DNA of 64,000 nucleotides from Tetranychus cinnabarinus (lineage: Eukaryota > Arthropoda > Arachnida > Trombidiformes > Tetranychidae): contig WHVY01000001.1 of assembly GCA_022266195.1 (NCBI GenBank), positions 20,088,001 through 20,152,000 on the forward strand. The letters run 5' to 3'. Positions 51,801-57,501 of this stretch are shown here, in pieces; position 1 is the stretch's first letter; every line of letters begins with the position of its first letter. The notes under the pieces are model-generated. The model did no database searches, was not told the origin of the DNA, and was given only the letters and a program-made list of their open reading frames with translations. Position numbers and translations under genes: made by a program.

Positions 51801-54800
51801 AACATTTTTTTCTCTCTTCATTCAATTATCATTCTCAAGTAAATGCATTATTTATAGTTTAATAGGAAAAGCTTTTCAATCCAAAGTGATGGCTCAATAT
51901 TTAGATAATTACATTTTGCTATTGATTTTATATTCTCACCTGATTAACACAGAAACATTTATTAACCATTCCATTAGGAGTCATCATTAGTACAGAAAAG
52001 TGGACAAAAATTGGAATAACTTTTAATGCTAATTAAATGGCACTCCAAGTTGGGTGCTGATTCATTCAGTTCGTGATGTTTTCAAGTTTCAATGTTACAT
52101 AGCGAAATGGGAAAATGAAACAGAAAACAAAAGTTTGTGTTTGCACTTTTTTTGCTATTAAAAGCAAATAACTTTTTTTCGTTGTTAATAGCATTGTTTA
52201 CTGTCGTTGCTCATCCTAATTGATAGTAACTGGTGAAAGGGTAAAATGAATAAATATGCAAATATTGTGGATGAAAGTGAATGTAAACAATGAGATGTTA
52301 ATATTGGAAAAATTGATGAAATTATTTGCTTCGTTTTTTCTTCTTCTTCTTCTTGTTCTTCTTCTTATTTGCTCGTTTCATTATTGTAATTGTTGATATT
52401 GTTGTTGTCATGTATTAGAAGCTGCTCAACCAACAATCGATCCAGTTTACCAATTACTTAGAACAGCAAATGAGGTTAGACGGAATCCAAGTTCAATGAG
52501 TGACCTTAACCATGGGATCAATGAGACGACAACTGATCGTTTCTCTAATCTAGTCTCCAGCCTTATGCCACCTCATCATGCTCGTATACGATCCTCTGCA
52601 TCATCTTCCAATTCATCTTCATCTTCTCATCTTCTCGCTGTTAATAACAATTCAATGCATGCCTCTTGCTCAGGTATGTAACACCATAATATTAGATGTA
52701 ACAATAAAGTTTCACCAATTTCCATTAGAGTTTCGTTCGATAGAGTTTATTCAACAAGAGCAACAATTGGTACAAAGTGATCAAGAGTTCAGATTTCATA
52801 TTTCGGATTGCATTTTTAATTTCGTTTAAATTATTCTGTGAAACAGAAATTTCATGATTCCTCAAACTGGTCCATTTGATCTAGAAAATTGCTTTAAAAA
52901 GCTGACCAGAGATCGATAGCAATAGCAATGCTTACTGAAATTTTAAAAATTTTCGCGTTTAAAGTAAGCATTCTTTGATGTGAATGATGAAAATAGAGCT
53001 TCAAATCCGCAATTTTCTGTCAAATCACTAGACGAACTTTTCATTTCACGAACTGTTCTCATTTGAAGATTTACTTTGACTGGTAAATGCTGAAAATTGA
53101 CTGTTGATTGAAAATGAAATATTCTCGAATCTCGACATTACAAGTGACGAAAAATTACGATCGTTGTTCATGGTCTTGTCGTTACTGATCACTTTGGACC
53201 AAATGTTTCGATTACTGAAGTCTCTTGTTGATTGAGCTTTCATGGTGAAAGATGGGAATGCACTTTTATCATTTTGATTGACACTTTTGTCTTCACCTGT
53301 TCAAGTTGAAACTTTTAGCAAAATGCAAATCAAAACTCATTTGATAACTATTAGTAGTTTGTTGAGATTTTTATGCAAAATGAGAAAAGTTTGTTTCCAT
53401 CATTTTCATCATTTAACTCTATATCTATTAATTTATATCGTAACATTACCATTAGAAACTTGATAATTGTTAATAACAGAATAATACGCTTTTAACTGAC
53501 GTTTGATTCAAGCTGAGAAGAAAAAATTTCACATTATTTGTTTAGTTTTCTGATAAACACTGGACGATCAAAAGTCCTTCTGATATTTAATCACTTCTAA
53601 CAACATTTAGAATCCATTATCAGCTTAAGTAACACCATTCATAGTTGAATAGCAAGCAATATAAACCACAAGTTCACATTCATCATGAAACTTCGATATT
53701 ACATTTAATGAAAGCGAATCTTGAACTTGCAATAAGCTGGTTGAAGTGGCAAAAAATGGCAATAAGTTGACGATTGAATTGATAACTGAATAAATTTTTA
53801 TCAAGTTTTTCGAAGTGAAAATTTCCAATTTAATCCATTGCTTCAAATCAAATCGTCTATTTAAATGGGTTTCTGAATAAATTTCATTTCCGTAACAGAT
53901 TTAGATAAAGAGTCGAGTAACAGATTTACTCAGCAACAGGGAAGAAGAAAAGATCTGAAAGAAATGAAAAGTTTCCCTTAGCAAAGTTTACCAATTAAAA
54001 GTTGCATTTCAACAAATTGAGCTTTTAGGCAAATTGAATTGAAATTGATAATTAAACATTTAATGTAACTAAACCTAATCGAACAGCAAAGATGATAAAT
54101 TAAACAGTTTTGCCTTAGAAACTCAATAATGAAATGGAAAAGTAAATTGAAAAGAAATTCAAATTTCCTTCAACATTCATTAAACTATGAAATCGACAAT
54201 GAAAATTATTCTTTTCAATACTTTTGATTATTTTGATTTCAATTTTAATAAGTTTCTTTCAAGACAAAGTTGCTTCAATTGCATTTCAAATTCATCTTTT
54301 TATTCAATTTACCAAATTATCAAATCACTTAACATTCAAACAATAAATCAAAATAAATGTTTAAAGATACATTTTTGTCCAATTTTACTGTCAAAGATTG
54401 AAATGAAAGAAAGAATTGTAAAGGGAAATCTGAGCTTAACTTTAATCTTTTTTTGATTTTTCATGAAATCATGAATTTCCATGTAGTTTCAGACAACAGG
54501 GTTAATCCAAGATGAAAATGTTTAACAATAAATGTAAATATTGAGGGAAAAAGTGTCTTTTTGTGGATATTTTGAGAGCTTTTATTTTCAATTTACAATT
54601 AGAGTAACATTGTCATAATGTTCACTTGATTCAATTGTCCATTAGTTGAAGATTGAGGGAAATTACGTTAATTAGATTGAAGTTGATGCAAATGAATGTC
54701 CATTAAAGTGTATTATTCTGTTTGATTAGTTGATTATCATTAGTCTTTACTTTGATTTAAATATTGTGATTAACTTTCTTCTTCTTCTTCTTCTTGATTC

Positions 54801-57376
54801 CTTTAGCACCTCATAGTCCACAACGAAAGAAACTTTCCCTGAGAATGAAAAGCTTCTCCTTGGACGAATCAACACAGCATGTTCAACGAGCTCGACCACA
54901 ACCTAATTCAAATCATGCCTCATGTACGATTAATTAACTTACAATTAAATTAGAGACAACTGTCACCTAATGCTTGCAATTAATCTGGTTAAAAGTGTCT
55001 TTAACTGCTTTTAAGTTAATGGTTAATAGATGGCGATCAGTAAGAAAAGCGATTATGTAAAATGTAAATTATAGCAAGATTAAGCTAAATGTCACACTGT
55101 GCAACCTTTTGTTTAAACCTAAATTTTTTAGGTTTTAGGTTTGCTTTAAAGACACTTTTAACCGACAACCATTAATCATTAGAGTATTTTACCATTTTAG
55201 GTTGATTATTAAATTATTAATTAATGTATATTTTGTTTACCAGTAGACAGTATTTTTGCTTGTTGAAGAGCAAGTTCCAATATGGATTGTTTTACTGTTT
55301 TCATGAAACCTAATAACAATTGTTGTTGTTTTTTCTTTCTTTTCATTTCTAACTTGCCCGCTATTGACAATCAACCAATATTAACATGACCATCATCATT
55401 ATCAACTGGCCAACAATACCAACAGACAACAATTTTGGTACAGTTTATGTTGAACCTTTTGATTCTACCACTTCTTCCTCAACTGATCGTATTACAACTA
55501 AAAGTATATAAACTATACAATTGTCGATTATATTACCATTATTAATTGATAATATTTACTCTTACATTATTATTATTTACTCCTTATTATTACCATTTTC
55601 TGTTTGTATTAACATTAATTCCTTCCTTCCCTTCATCACTTGCTTTTCTCCATGTCTCCTTGTATTCCCACTTTGATTTCACCAAATCTAATCAAATTAC
55701 GTTTCTTTTTTTCTCCTCCTTTTCTGATTCCTTTTTCTTTGCATCATTGTCTACAATTAACATCTCTAACCAATCCAATGGACATCATATTCACCTTTCC
55801 TGTCCATTACCAACGGATAAAATTACAATAACAATTGGTTGCCTTTGTTTACTGGTTAAATAGCATCAACAGGGAGTCCAAGAAAACCTGTGTTTGGTAA
55901 AATTAGAATGAATTCAGTTGATTTACCAAACTCAAATGAGCCAGCAAGTGCCTCTCCATCGCCTTGCCCATCGCCGGTAAGTATTTTAATCAATTAATTT
56001 CCAATTAATGACAACAGGTTTACAATTTCATTGCACTATCCACTAATTTCACTAATTTTGGTCTAGCTTTAGTTTCCTCTTTGGCTCTTTTTTTGTTTCT
56101 CATGAGATAATGTTGATGATTTTGGTTATGGCGATGATCATTACTTATCATTGTGAGAATCAACAATCTGCTTTCACTCTATTGAAAATTGGATCACTAT
56201 CATGGTTGTTGTTTATTAGCTACGTTTATTAATAAATATGTCAAGAGTATTCTGGCAAATTGTCAACTGTCAAGGTTATAAAGATGAGTGTAAAGATGGT
56301 GATGATGATATTGGTTAAAAGGTGAAAAAAGATAAATGGTTGATAATGAATTCCAATTTATTGATACGGTTGTTGAAAGTAGGCCAATAGTCTAGTTCAT
56401 TTTTGGTCTCTCATCAGGCATTAAATTATCACAATTAATAGACACAATTTTTGTCCAATTACTTACCAACTTGTTAGTAAAATTCATACAATTCTTGTCA
56501 ATTTACTCAATAGCATGCACTAATCATCTGACAGAAAGATTGACTAACCAAAACATTACGCCATCTATCGAGTAAATTATAGCTTTCATTAAACTAAAGC
56601 TGTTTGTTAAATTCATTTCATTTCATTTCGAGTTAATTTTCATGATAGTCACTAACAAGTATTTTTCAATTCTGTGCATAAATTTTAAAGAATCACAAGA
56701 CTTTATAGTTACATGCTGTGTTTCCGATCAATTTAATGTTACACTTTTAAACTAATACAAACATTTTCTGTTTTCTGTTTCTCTCCAACTAAAATCGTCG
56801 TATTTGGTTAACCCTTCAGCAACAGTCTTTCAATAAAAAGCCACAACGCCTTTTACCTACCAACTTGTATGTCGCTCTTTACAATTTCAGAAGTAGACAT
56901 GAGGATGAACTTGATCTTAAGTAAGTATAAATTTGAAGGCCTTTGCCAGCGTGCTTTCTGTTCAATATCTAACGGTCTCCTTTGTTTCATCACTCTAGAG
57001 CGGGAACAACGTTAACTGTCACTGACACAACTGATCCTGACTGGTGGCAGGGCAAATCTCATGGACAGACTGGACTTTTCCCGTCTAAATATGTTGCTAA
57101 ACTTTATTCAGGTGAACGGCCTCTTCAAATGCTTCACACTATTCAAGTGAGTGACGGTGAAGGTTCAATGGTTAAATTATTAAGAGATCAGGTAAGCAAT
57201 CAATGCTTTAACTTGCGTACAGTTATACAATTAATTAAATGCATATCATTTCTTCATCTTTTTCGCAGATTATCATTCAAGTTGGCGATGAAATTGATGG
57301 TATAGTCATGATACGAACTGGAATGAGCGACAAAACGATATCCTGTCCTGCTAAATATGTTGCTGAAGTTACATAA
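12716..57376 (+). CDS. stac: F-BAR / C1 / double SH3 protein, STAC-like (19 exons)
   Basis: STAC proteins are adaptors that bind L-type calcium channels through their SH3 domains. The 19 exons listed separately join with consistent phase to 2553 bp (850 aa). Order: F-BAR-like helical region over roughly the first 370 residues; basic linker; C1 finger (H-x12-CDVC-x13-CKMC-x4-H-x2-C-x6-C); Ser/Pro-rich linker; SH3 with ALYNF and DWWQGK; a second, degenerate SH3 at the C terminus, as in STAC. FCHSD/Nwk proteins have F-BAR plus two SH3 but no C1, and vertebrate STAC lacks F-BAR, so family naming is an inference. The start ATG at 12716 has an in-frame TAG at 12686, but that TAG could also be a splice acceptor. 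Several elements sit in the introns. Confidence 0.88.
17480..17702 (+). CDS. stac: STAC-like exon 2: F-BAR
   Basis: Completes the split Arg codon of exon 1. Encodes LFTLWELLLQEVEVDSQIHG and later KVFIHRASLDALLGKAEDLL, in the pattern of F-BAR helices 1-2. Ends AAG/GTTTGT in phase 0. Confidence 0.85.
21166..21545. mobile_element. Probable MITE-like inverted-repeat element
   Basis: The left arm (about 21166-21225: AACCGTCTTTTCACGG, then TATTGTCCACCACCC) reappears in inverted, diverged form on the right (about 21450-21545: GAGTGGTGGACAATATGG, then GGTGAAAAAAGCCGGTT). The interior holds further GTGGT/ACCAC variants and no coding capacity. Arms differ by many bases and the right arm carries an extra GGTGAA-type repeat, so boundaries and any target duplication are uncertain. 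Confidence 0.5.
26425..26589 (+). CDS. stac: STAC-like exon 3: F-BAR
   Basis: 55 codons, phase 0. Encodes SDYVAAYDNFCVEQTDANLI and NNYVHQLHAFNGMLKLYV, resembling the F-BAR segment in which the central helices pack. Good AG and GTAAGT borders. Confidence 0.88.
28049..28129 (+). CDS. stac: STAC-like exon 4: F-BAR
   Basis: 27 codons, phase 0, between CTCCAG and AAG/GTAAGA. Encodes ELQEAYLDVSDILACSIHSA plus AEFLTNK, a helix continuing the F-BAR. Confidence 0.85.
28130..29874 (+). other. STAC-like intron, left of copia element
   Basis: AT-rich intron sequence without a supported gene. It ends at the CCATC target duplication of the retrotransposon. Confidence 0.55.
29880..30118 (-). repeat. Copia 3' LTR
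   Basis: 239 bp, reading TATTGAAAG...CCAACA on the minus strand. By eye no base differs from the other LTR. The purine tract GAGTGGGAG (30119-30127) abuts it, and the gag-pol stop codon lies inside it. Confidence 0.95.
30094..34101 (-). CDS. gag-pol: Copia gag-pol polyprotein
   Basis: 1335 residues, uninterrupted, start ATG at 34101. Order: Gag (1-205), CCHC knuckle CYGCGETGHFKRDC (217-230), protease WILDSGASHH (D258-S259-G260), integrase zinc ligands H398, H403, C433 and C436, integrase triad D464, D527, E563 (35 residues between the last two), a 13-residue tandem repeat (732-791), reverse transcriptase with YVDD at 1012-1015, and RNase H with TKHIDVRYHFIRD near the end. All catalytic motifs are present with no frameshift or stop. 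The last eight codons and stop lie in the 3' LTR. A single-frame gag-pol is as in Drosophila copia. Confidence 0.96.
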   Translation of the reverse strand: MEKENVRVATLTSSTFQRWKYEISAVLESRDLMDIVLGNEVKTDETAKEWKMKDAKARCLISVTLDEEHHALIRPCSCASEVWKAIINYREQSSVTNKYLCAQAFHELKFTSGMSVSAYLSEISMIMKQMKDLDQEPSQETIMAKIVNDLPKSYDSFRTSWRLGTIGGLKLRLEDLQAQLLAAEKEINGDSSKINGEALVIKEKNKSRRPKRRLYKCYGCGETGHFKRDCVKVKKPQEGFGLMVRSHFEISNNGWILDSGASHHFARDRSLFSNYKALEPKEKFEIGDGNSVEAIGIGSVPVETFDGKRWKDNYLLDVRHVPNLSVPHLISLGKLTKKGLEVVAKGDEINVRSQNGTTLILGVRNKNSNMYNLCIKPKNANSMLLVSHCSSNSLLGWHQRMGHIGVDRVVKMSQLGMIPKIADIQRQRSEFFCHGCALGKQTKISFKEPSSPKTHLPGEFLHSDVMGPMETTSISGSRYAAVFKCDVSSYRKVYFMRQKNEISKLLPKVINEVKMETSNQVKRFRSDNGLEYKNSEISRILSENLIQHEFTVPYVHEQNGKVERDNRSLADLARSMLFAKGLPKKLWAEALNTAAYCLNRAPKKNCDKSPFEIWFKRPPCLDHMKPFGITSYALVPAEKRKKWDPKSRKGILVGYTDSSKNYRIFFPQCNKVEIARHVKFVEDSDKTLDISPPERQETVAICYDDLNDPAQNTDYDGSTIINESLSSIAESEISDGDLNTGSQVEISDGDFNSRSQDEISSGDLNSRSQVEISDRDFNSRSQAEISSGDLSAVNGDTYNLRIRQPKNYLCLIASVDEPLTIEEALSGDSASTWMASMKEEISSLKRNNTWKLVDLPAGRSAIKCKWVFKIKENPDGSVNKYKSRLVAKGFSQKYGSDYSDTFAPVVRYETIRMVLAIAKYYNMEVSQFDVKTAFLYGDLKEVLFMEQPPGFIEKEGKVCQLLKGLYGLKQAPRQWNHKFSSFLKNFGFKKLESDQGTYVSFAESSRSILALYVDDGLLCSTNKEYLNKVLKYLRSHFEMTIGDPKYFLGIEMTNTDGSLILSSPHYIEKLLIRFNMEQCNPVKTPSDVNQKLEVTEDMDKENVPYQEAVGALMYLAITTRPDIMYAVSKCSQFCSNYNAVHWKAVKRILRYLKATKTHGITFGKAEILNLSAFCDSDYAADLMTRRSVTGYVCLLNGGPIAWASRSQKVVAQSTTEAEYMAMAECTKEIIWCRQVLQELGSHQTSPTIMHCDNQGAIKLVENPVLHRRTKHIDVRYHFIRDVRENGEMDVVYVPTDKQAADFLTKPLCSEAFNRCCSTIGIKRLTSGSIESNARL
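31732..31908 (-). repeat. 39-bp tandem repeat in integrase-RT linker
   Basis: About 4.5 units of a 13-residue repeat (consensus EISDGDLNSRSQV) at residues 732-791 of the polyprotein. Each unit carries one or two GAGATCTC-like palindromes. Units differ by point changes but stay in frame. Confidence 0.88.
34209..34222 (-). promoter_or_regulatory. Primer-binding site (half tRNA-iMet type)
   Basis: Immediately inside the 5' LTR. The minus-strand GGTTATGGGCCCAG is complementary to the anticodon stem-loop of initiator tRNA-Met (CTGGGCCCATAACC), not to a tRNA 3' end. Copia-group elements are known to use such internal half-tRNA primers. Confidence 0.88.
34223..34461 (-). repeat. Copia 5' LTR
   Basis: 239 bp, same sequence as the left copy, with CCATC directly beyond it at 34462-34466. 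It contains two palindromic AGATCT motifs, like the left copy. Confidence 0.95.
35810..36049 (-). CDS. Unidentified minus-strand open frame or exon
   Basis: 79 codons from an ATG at 36049. The composition looks coding rather than AT-driven: RVYWAMKMMESYLKRFPSWD, later DQQIIQSLEFLFTEQYLLA. After codon 74 an AAG/GTAATA donor occurs, so it may be a 222-bp exon (35828-36049), phase 0 at its end. A stop lies just upstream of the ATG, and the start abuts a telomere-like repeat. No family recognised; it could be a nested gene, a retrocopied fragment or chance. Confidence 0.28.
   Translation of the reverse strand: MNLSQRLDNVDFSRVYWAMKMMESYLKRFPSWDTFDASIAKDQQIIQSLEFLFTEQYLLAILVFLKVDLVKDEKVIGKM
36052..36077 (-). 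repeat. Short interstitial (TTAGG)n-like tract
   Basis: Five units of CCTAA, one altered to CCCAA, on the plus strand (TTAGG on minus), the usual arthropod telomere unit. Too short for more than a description. Confidence 0.6.
39911..39937 (+). CDS. stac: STAC-like exon 5: 27-nt microexon
   Basis: Nine codons (VNPDKVGLQ) flanked by TATCAG and GTAACG, phase 0 on both sides, and only 71 bp before the next exon. Inclusion or skipping preserves the frame. Its content suits the loop between F-BAR helices. Confidence 0.72.
40009..40194 (+). CDS. stac: STAC-like exon 6: F-BAR
   Basis: 62 codons, phase 0, CAACAG to CCG/GTAAGT. Encodes IREQSNHYQTISNAAKSING and then VPYIKALNVDKVSLPSRIHN, ending in NANFPP. 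Confidence 0.86.
40289..40671 (-). mobile_element. Probable solo LTR
   Basis: 383 bp in the intron after exon 6. It begins TGTAAGGGATG and ends ATCCCTAACA on the plus strand, giving TG...CA ends and near-inverted termini. GAAT flanks both sides (40285-40288, 40672-40675). Read on the minus strand it has TATAAATA (40552-40559) about 115 bp in and AATAAA (40362-40367) about 75 bp before its end, the expected LTR layout. No internal coding region, so a recombined solo LTR is likely. Confidence 0.62.
41016..41176 (+). CDS. stac: STAC-like exon 7: helical, end of F-BAR
   Basis: Encodes VAVLANELYIDKACRYVFRS and the coiled-coil stretch LDELKREMNDLEGKIQQLEE. Ends AAAG/GTAAGA in phase 2. Confidence 0.88.
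41744..41855 (+). CDS. stac: STAC-like exon 8: helical
   Basis: Completes the split Arg codon. Encodes SLDSNLHNKANEIQEEICLK and FDLHLAHMQMAAIKSQ, continuing the coiled coil. Donor CAG/GTAAAT, phase 0. Confidence 0.86.
42514..42674 (+). CDS. stac: STAC-like exon 9: basic linker
   Basis: Begins IELYTAKDRDFHVDNGYLVQ and ends in a Ser/Thr- and Lys-rich stretch including MKWFKAFKSLKSSPVSNNE. Phase 0 in, phase 2 out. A nearby AG four bases downstream is an alternative acceptor but breaks the frame. Confidence 0.83.
43405..43544 (+). CDS. stac: STAC-like exon 10: C1 domain, first half
   Basis: Contains the first zinc ligands of a C1 (phorbol-ester/DAG-type) domain: H in GQHVWTEYTYKK, then CDVC. 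Phase 1 out. The HVWTEYTYKKITPCDVC arrangement is like that of STAC C1 domains. Confidence 0.93.
43633..43715 (+). CDS. stac: STAC-like exon 11: C1 domain, second half
   Basis: Supplies the remaining ligands: CKMC, H in CHSEC, and the final C in TKCQ. Separated by an 88-bp intron from exon 10. Spacing fits the C1 consensus except for six rather than seven residues before the last Cys. Confidence 0.93.
44620..45054 (-). CDS. Hypothetical minus-strand open frame (144 aa)
   Basis: ATG at 45054 and 144 sense codons, long for such AT-rich sequence. Parts look helical and hydrophobic (SMSLLLGHSIYKILILSKMA), with a later CSSCGK. No recognised domain and no clear promoter or splice partner. It may be a decayed fragment of an intronless gene or chance. 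Confidence 0.25.
   Translation of the reverse strand: MDSWKIKGCLNMFKHFSVYNTNYKNEDDLTSMSLLLGHSIYKILILSKMAIIKFFSLLKISHELKLIYHMINESIKYETAWTCISNLENAKRTSMVKSSRKHVQTKFISYFCSSCGKSVLTSLVSLNNRIKLINCFLFKILHLH
45536..45700. repeat. Dispersed repeat, copy A
   Basis: About 165 bp sharing many ordered blocks with 59156-59322: AGAAAAGCAT, GTCTTT, AATG..CCGATAGC, GATTTTAC/GATTTCTTAC and CCCT..GAGACT. Divergence is high, so this is an old family. The TIR element inserted about 110 bp to its right. Confidence 0.5.
45814..46079 (+). repeat. Left terminal inverted repeat
   Basis: Contains an outer GGAAATGGAAACTACTTCC motif and two roughly 45-bp internal units (CCCCTGAACAYCATCTTTCRAC...TTAATTTGA), followed by several ACGGCT(T/G)A repeats. 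Differs from the right copy mainly by an extra AATAACGGCTG. Confidence 0.9.
46109..46138. promoter_or_regulatory. Perfect 13-bp hairpin upstream of TBP-like gene
   Basis: CAGAAGGGGAATG and its exact reverse complement separated by GCTA. It ends 15 bp before TATAAAAG. Position suggests a dimeric-factor operator or an RNA hairpin; function unknown. Confidence 0.7.
46154..46161 (+). promoter_or_regulatory. TATA box of element promoter 1
   Basis: TATAAAAG, 40 bp before the first ATG (46194) and 128 bp before the TBP-like ATG (46282). The same ten bases AAGTATAAAA recur at 46699-46708. Confidence 0.65.
46194..46295 (+). CDS. Possible 33-aa transmembrane micropeptide
   Basis: The first ATG after the TATA box opens 33 codons: MMNELIYVFFLLIALF, more hydrophobic residues, then KKYYTIVYNESY. 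A single membrane helix with a basic end is predicted from composition. It overlaps the start of the TBP-like frame by 14 bases in another frame, so it could be an upstream ORF or spliced out. Translation is unproven. Confidence 0.3.
   Translation: MMNELIYVFFLLIALFIILIFKKYYTIVYNESY
46282..46737 (+). CDS. TATA-box-binding-protein-like protein
   Basis: 151 residues from ATG 46282. TBP bends TATA-box DNA and seeds transcription complexes. Both halves of its saddle are recognisable. N repeat: INIVTLWDLGKKVKL, then LLIFASGKIIATGFK, then LIKVINMTATAHIKIKLD. C repeat: YEPEIFPAYLWKQNK, then VVYYVSGKLIITGGRSHRDL and QQAYKEF. Of the four TBP intercalating phenylalanines, the one in LLIFASGK and the one in EIFPA are kept, the one before SGK in the second repeat is Tyr, and the first is uncertain because of a short gap. 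It lacks any N-terminal extension and is highly diverged from cellular TBP. No intron needed. A divergent TBP-related factor in a mobile element is unusual. Confidence 0.87.
   Translation: MKVINIVTLWDLGKKVKLTKRLSKFNADVIKDGSNCLLIFASGKIIATGFKRMIDVRRFSKCNFPSAKLIKVINMTATAHIKIKLDTSKLNYEPEIFPAYLWKQNKLCVVYYVSGKLIITGGRSHRDLQQAYKEFREVTSIKRDEQRQIEH
46701..46708 (+). promoter_or_regulatory. TATA box ahead of second element frame
   Basis: TATAAAAA inside the 3' end of the TBP-like frame, 93 bp before ATG 46794. Shares AAGTATAAAA with promoter 1. Confidence 0.4.
46794..47030 (+). CDS. Small protein of unknown function
   Basis: 78 codons from ATG 46794 (MVAGRGIEDIFIFS...) to TGA. The open frame continues upstream to 46734 without an ATG. 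Contains DEAFKEEEIITGNKLPVESV and ends PGGPCTRNVSC. No family recognised. It immediately follows the TBP-like stop, and no intron in a usable phase joins the two, so it is read as a separate small gene. Confidence 0.45.
   Translation: MVAGRGIEDIFIFSTLVKSEIKSIDEAFKEEEIITGNKLPVESVQFLKTNCVKIFDLHMNNFGEIIIPGGPCTRNVSC
47129..47136 (+). promoter_or_regulatory. Third TATA box in element
   Basis: TATAAATA, 30 bp before an ATG at 47159. Part of a pattern of TATA boxes ahead of each plus-strand frame. Confidence 0.4.
47159..47272 (+). CDS. Possible 37-aa Cys/Tyr-rich peptide
   Basis: MCGINQCYMLDYKDAIRNVY followed by a Cys/Tyr- and Lys-rich end. Called only because a TATA box sits 30 bp upstream; may be chance. 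Confidence 0.2.
   Translation: MCGINQCYMLDYKDAIRNVYCALYLCYQKYKKHSFNP
47352..48338 (-). CDS. Element-encoded acidic/basic protein with Cys pairs, one small intron
   Basis: Open for 328 codons on the minus strand. A 63-bp intron (48233-48295) with GTAAGT and TTCTTAG borders leaves the frame intact, giving about 307 residues. Layout: short hydrophobic start (MNSILFVLSFLMNL), acidic Ser/Pro/Glu-rich region, basic patch RRSRSVVYKS...RERKGRRIK (possible nuclear signal), then a folded-looking region with CVYCGHTC and a further Cys at WRIDC. The Cys spacing could bind zinc. No family recognised. It converges on the plus-strand genes. A role in nucleic-acid binding or mobilisation is conjecture. Confidence 0.7.
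   Translation of the reverse strand: MNSILFVLSFLMNLGKLFSFCHVNHELNFNLFQFLEEDSSSDESQIGDPISASEIHMPLVEPVPVSLPDTEDSSSLLPTEPSPLPSIEESPLPTESTPSTSNTNVDPIPSCSGICTRRSRSVVYKSVAAQTRERKGRRIKSYCTVTSSVANWKIKIVALCSDKPGFYSMSFPGYYSNNWSNLVNVEIPEDTPHLSYAQLIRGRLNYDREQRAAVRRVEQTPVNVKCVYCGHTCDTLKALEQRVVGRKGEKSGGNQYWRIDCVQRKIDEGISEKYPYDKIPLSVGKEEPSKKIWARVNLQDESLRKEDGSFDIPATLKEDWYIYFKQHL
48233..48295 (-). other. 63-bp intron in element gene
   Basis: Minus strand GTAAGTTGTT...TTCAATTCTTAG. Phase 1; the length is divisible by three, so retention adds 21 codons without a stop. Confidence 0.6.
48601..48854 (-). repeat. Right terminal inverted repeat
   Basis: Reverse complement of the left repeat over its whole length. 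The outer 70 or so bases look identical; scattered substitutions occur further in. Same internal unit structure. Confidence 0.9.
48861..50925 (+). other. STAC-like intron 11, right of the TBP element
   Basis: AT-rich intron resuming after the TTTGTG duplication. No supported gene. Confidence 0.55.
50926..51007 (+). CDS. stac: STAC-like exon 12: linker
   Basis: Encodes PKSRLLRRQKSTSEIEAKLA and FNELDDE, a basic Ser/Thr-rich linker with possible basophilic-kinase sites (RRQKST). Phase 0 in, phase 1 out. Confidence 0.84.
52419..52673 (+). CDS. stac: STAC-like exon 13: Ser-rich linker
   Basis: Encodes AAQPTIDPVYQLLRTANEVR followed by a Ser/Asn/His-rich segment. The DPVYQLLR segment precedes the SH3 region. 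Ends TCAG/GTATGT, phase 1. Confidence 0.83.
54807..54923 (+). CDS. stac: STAC-like exon 14: linker
   Basis: Acceptor CCTTTAG after a (TTC)n pyrimidine run; donor CAT/GTACGA. Encodes HSPQRKKLSLRMKSFSLDES, a basic Ser-rich linker. Phase 1 in and out. Confidence 0.75.
55426..55503 (+). CDS. stac: STAC-like exon 15: possible cassette exon
   Basis: 78 bp between ACCAACAG and AAAA/GTATAT, phase 1 in and out, so it can be included or skipped without a frameshift. Encodes NNFGTVYVEPFDSTTSSSTD. Support is phase agreement and coding-like content only. Confidence 0.5.
55864..55976 (+). CDS. stac: STAC-like exon 16: linker
   Basis: Encodes STGSPRKPVFGKIRMNSVDL and a Ser/Pro-rich end. A second AG nine bases downstream (after CATCAACAG) is an in-phase alternative acceptor. 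Donor CCG/GTAAGT, phase 0. Confidence 0.78.
56820..56920 (+). CDS. stac: STAC-like exon 17: start of first SH3
   Basis: Encodes LLPTNLYVALYNFRSRHEDE and LDL, with the ALYxF strand and acidic RT loop of an SH3 domain. Donor AA/GTAAGT, phase 2. Confidence 0.92.
56999..57191 (+). CDS. stac: STAC-like exon 18: first SH3 core and start of second
   Basis: Encodes DPDWWQGKSHGQTGLFPSKY, the Trp pair and the G-FP-NYV equivalent of an SH3 peptide groove. Then comes RPLQMLHTIQVSDGEGSMVK opening the second SH3. Phase 0 out. Confidence 0.95.
57269..57376 (+). CDS. stac: STAC-like terminal exon: second SH3
   Basis: 36 codons ending in TAA at 57374-57376. Encodes IIIQVGDEIDGIVMIRTGMS and PAKYVAEVT. The groove tryptophans are absent, as expected for the degenerate second SH3 of STAC proteins. 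Confidence 0.92.
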   Translation: MIIQVGDEIDGIVMIRTGMSDKTISCPAKYVAEVT

Positions 57377-57495
57377 ATATATATATGCATACATGGAACT
57401 ATAATTTAAAGCATGAAAATCAAAATATTTGATAATTCAGTGAATGCATCAACGCCACATTAATGCTTGGACACTTTGGATCAAAGATTTTTATC

Positions 57496-57501
57496 AATAA
57501 A
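57496..57501 (+). terminator. Candidate poly(A) signal of STAC-like gene
   Basis: AATAAA lies 120 bp after the TAA. A further AATAAA-like site follows near 57842. Placement is plausible; use is not shown. Confidence 0.45.

Larger units (their letters stand above)
51008..56819 (+). other. STAC-like introns 12-16
   Basis: Introns of 1.4, 2.1, 0.5, 0.4 and 0.8 kb around the linker exons. Pyrimidine-rich TTC repeats occur near 52338-52370 and 54778-54797, the latter forming the tract of an acceptor. The remaining frames are chance. Confidence 0.6.
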
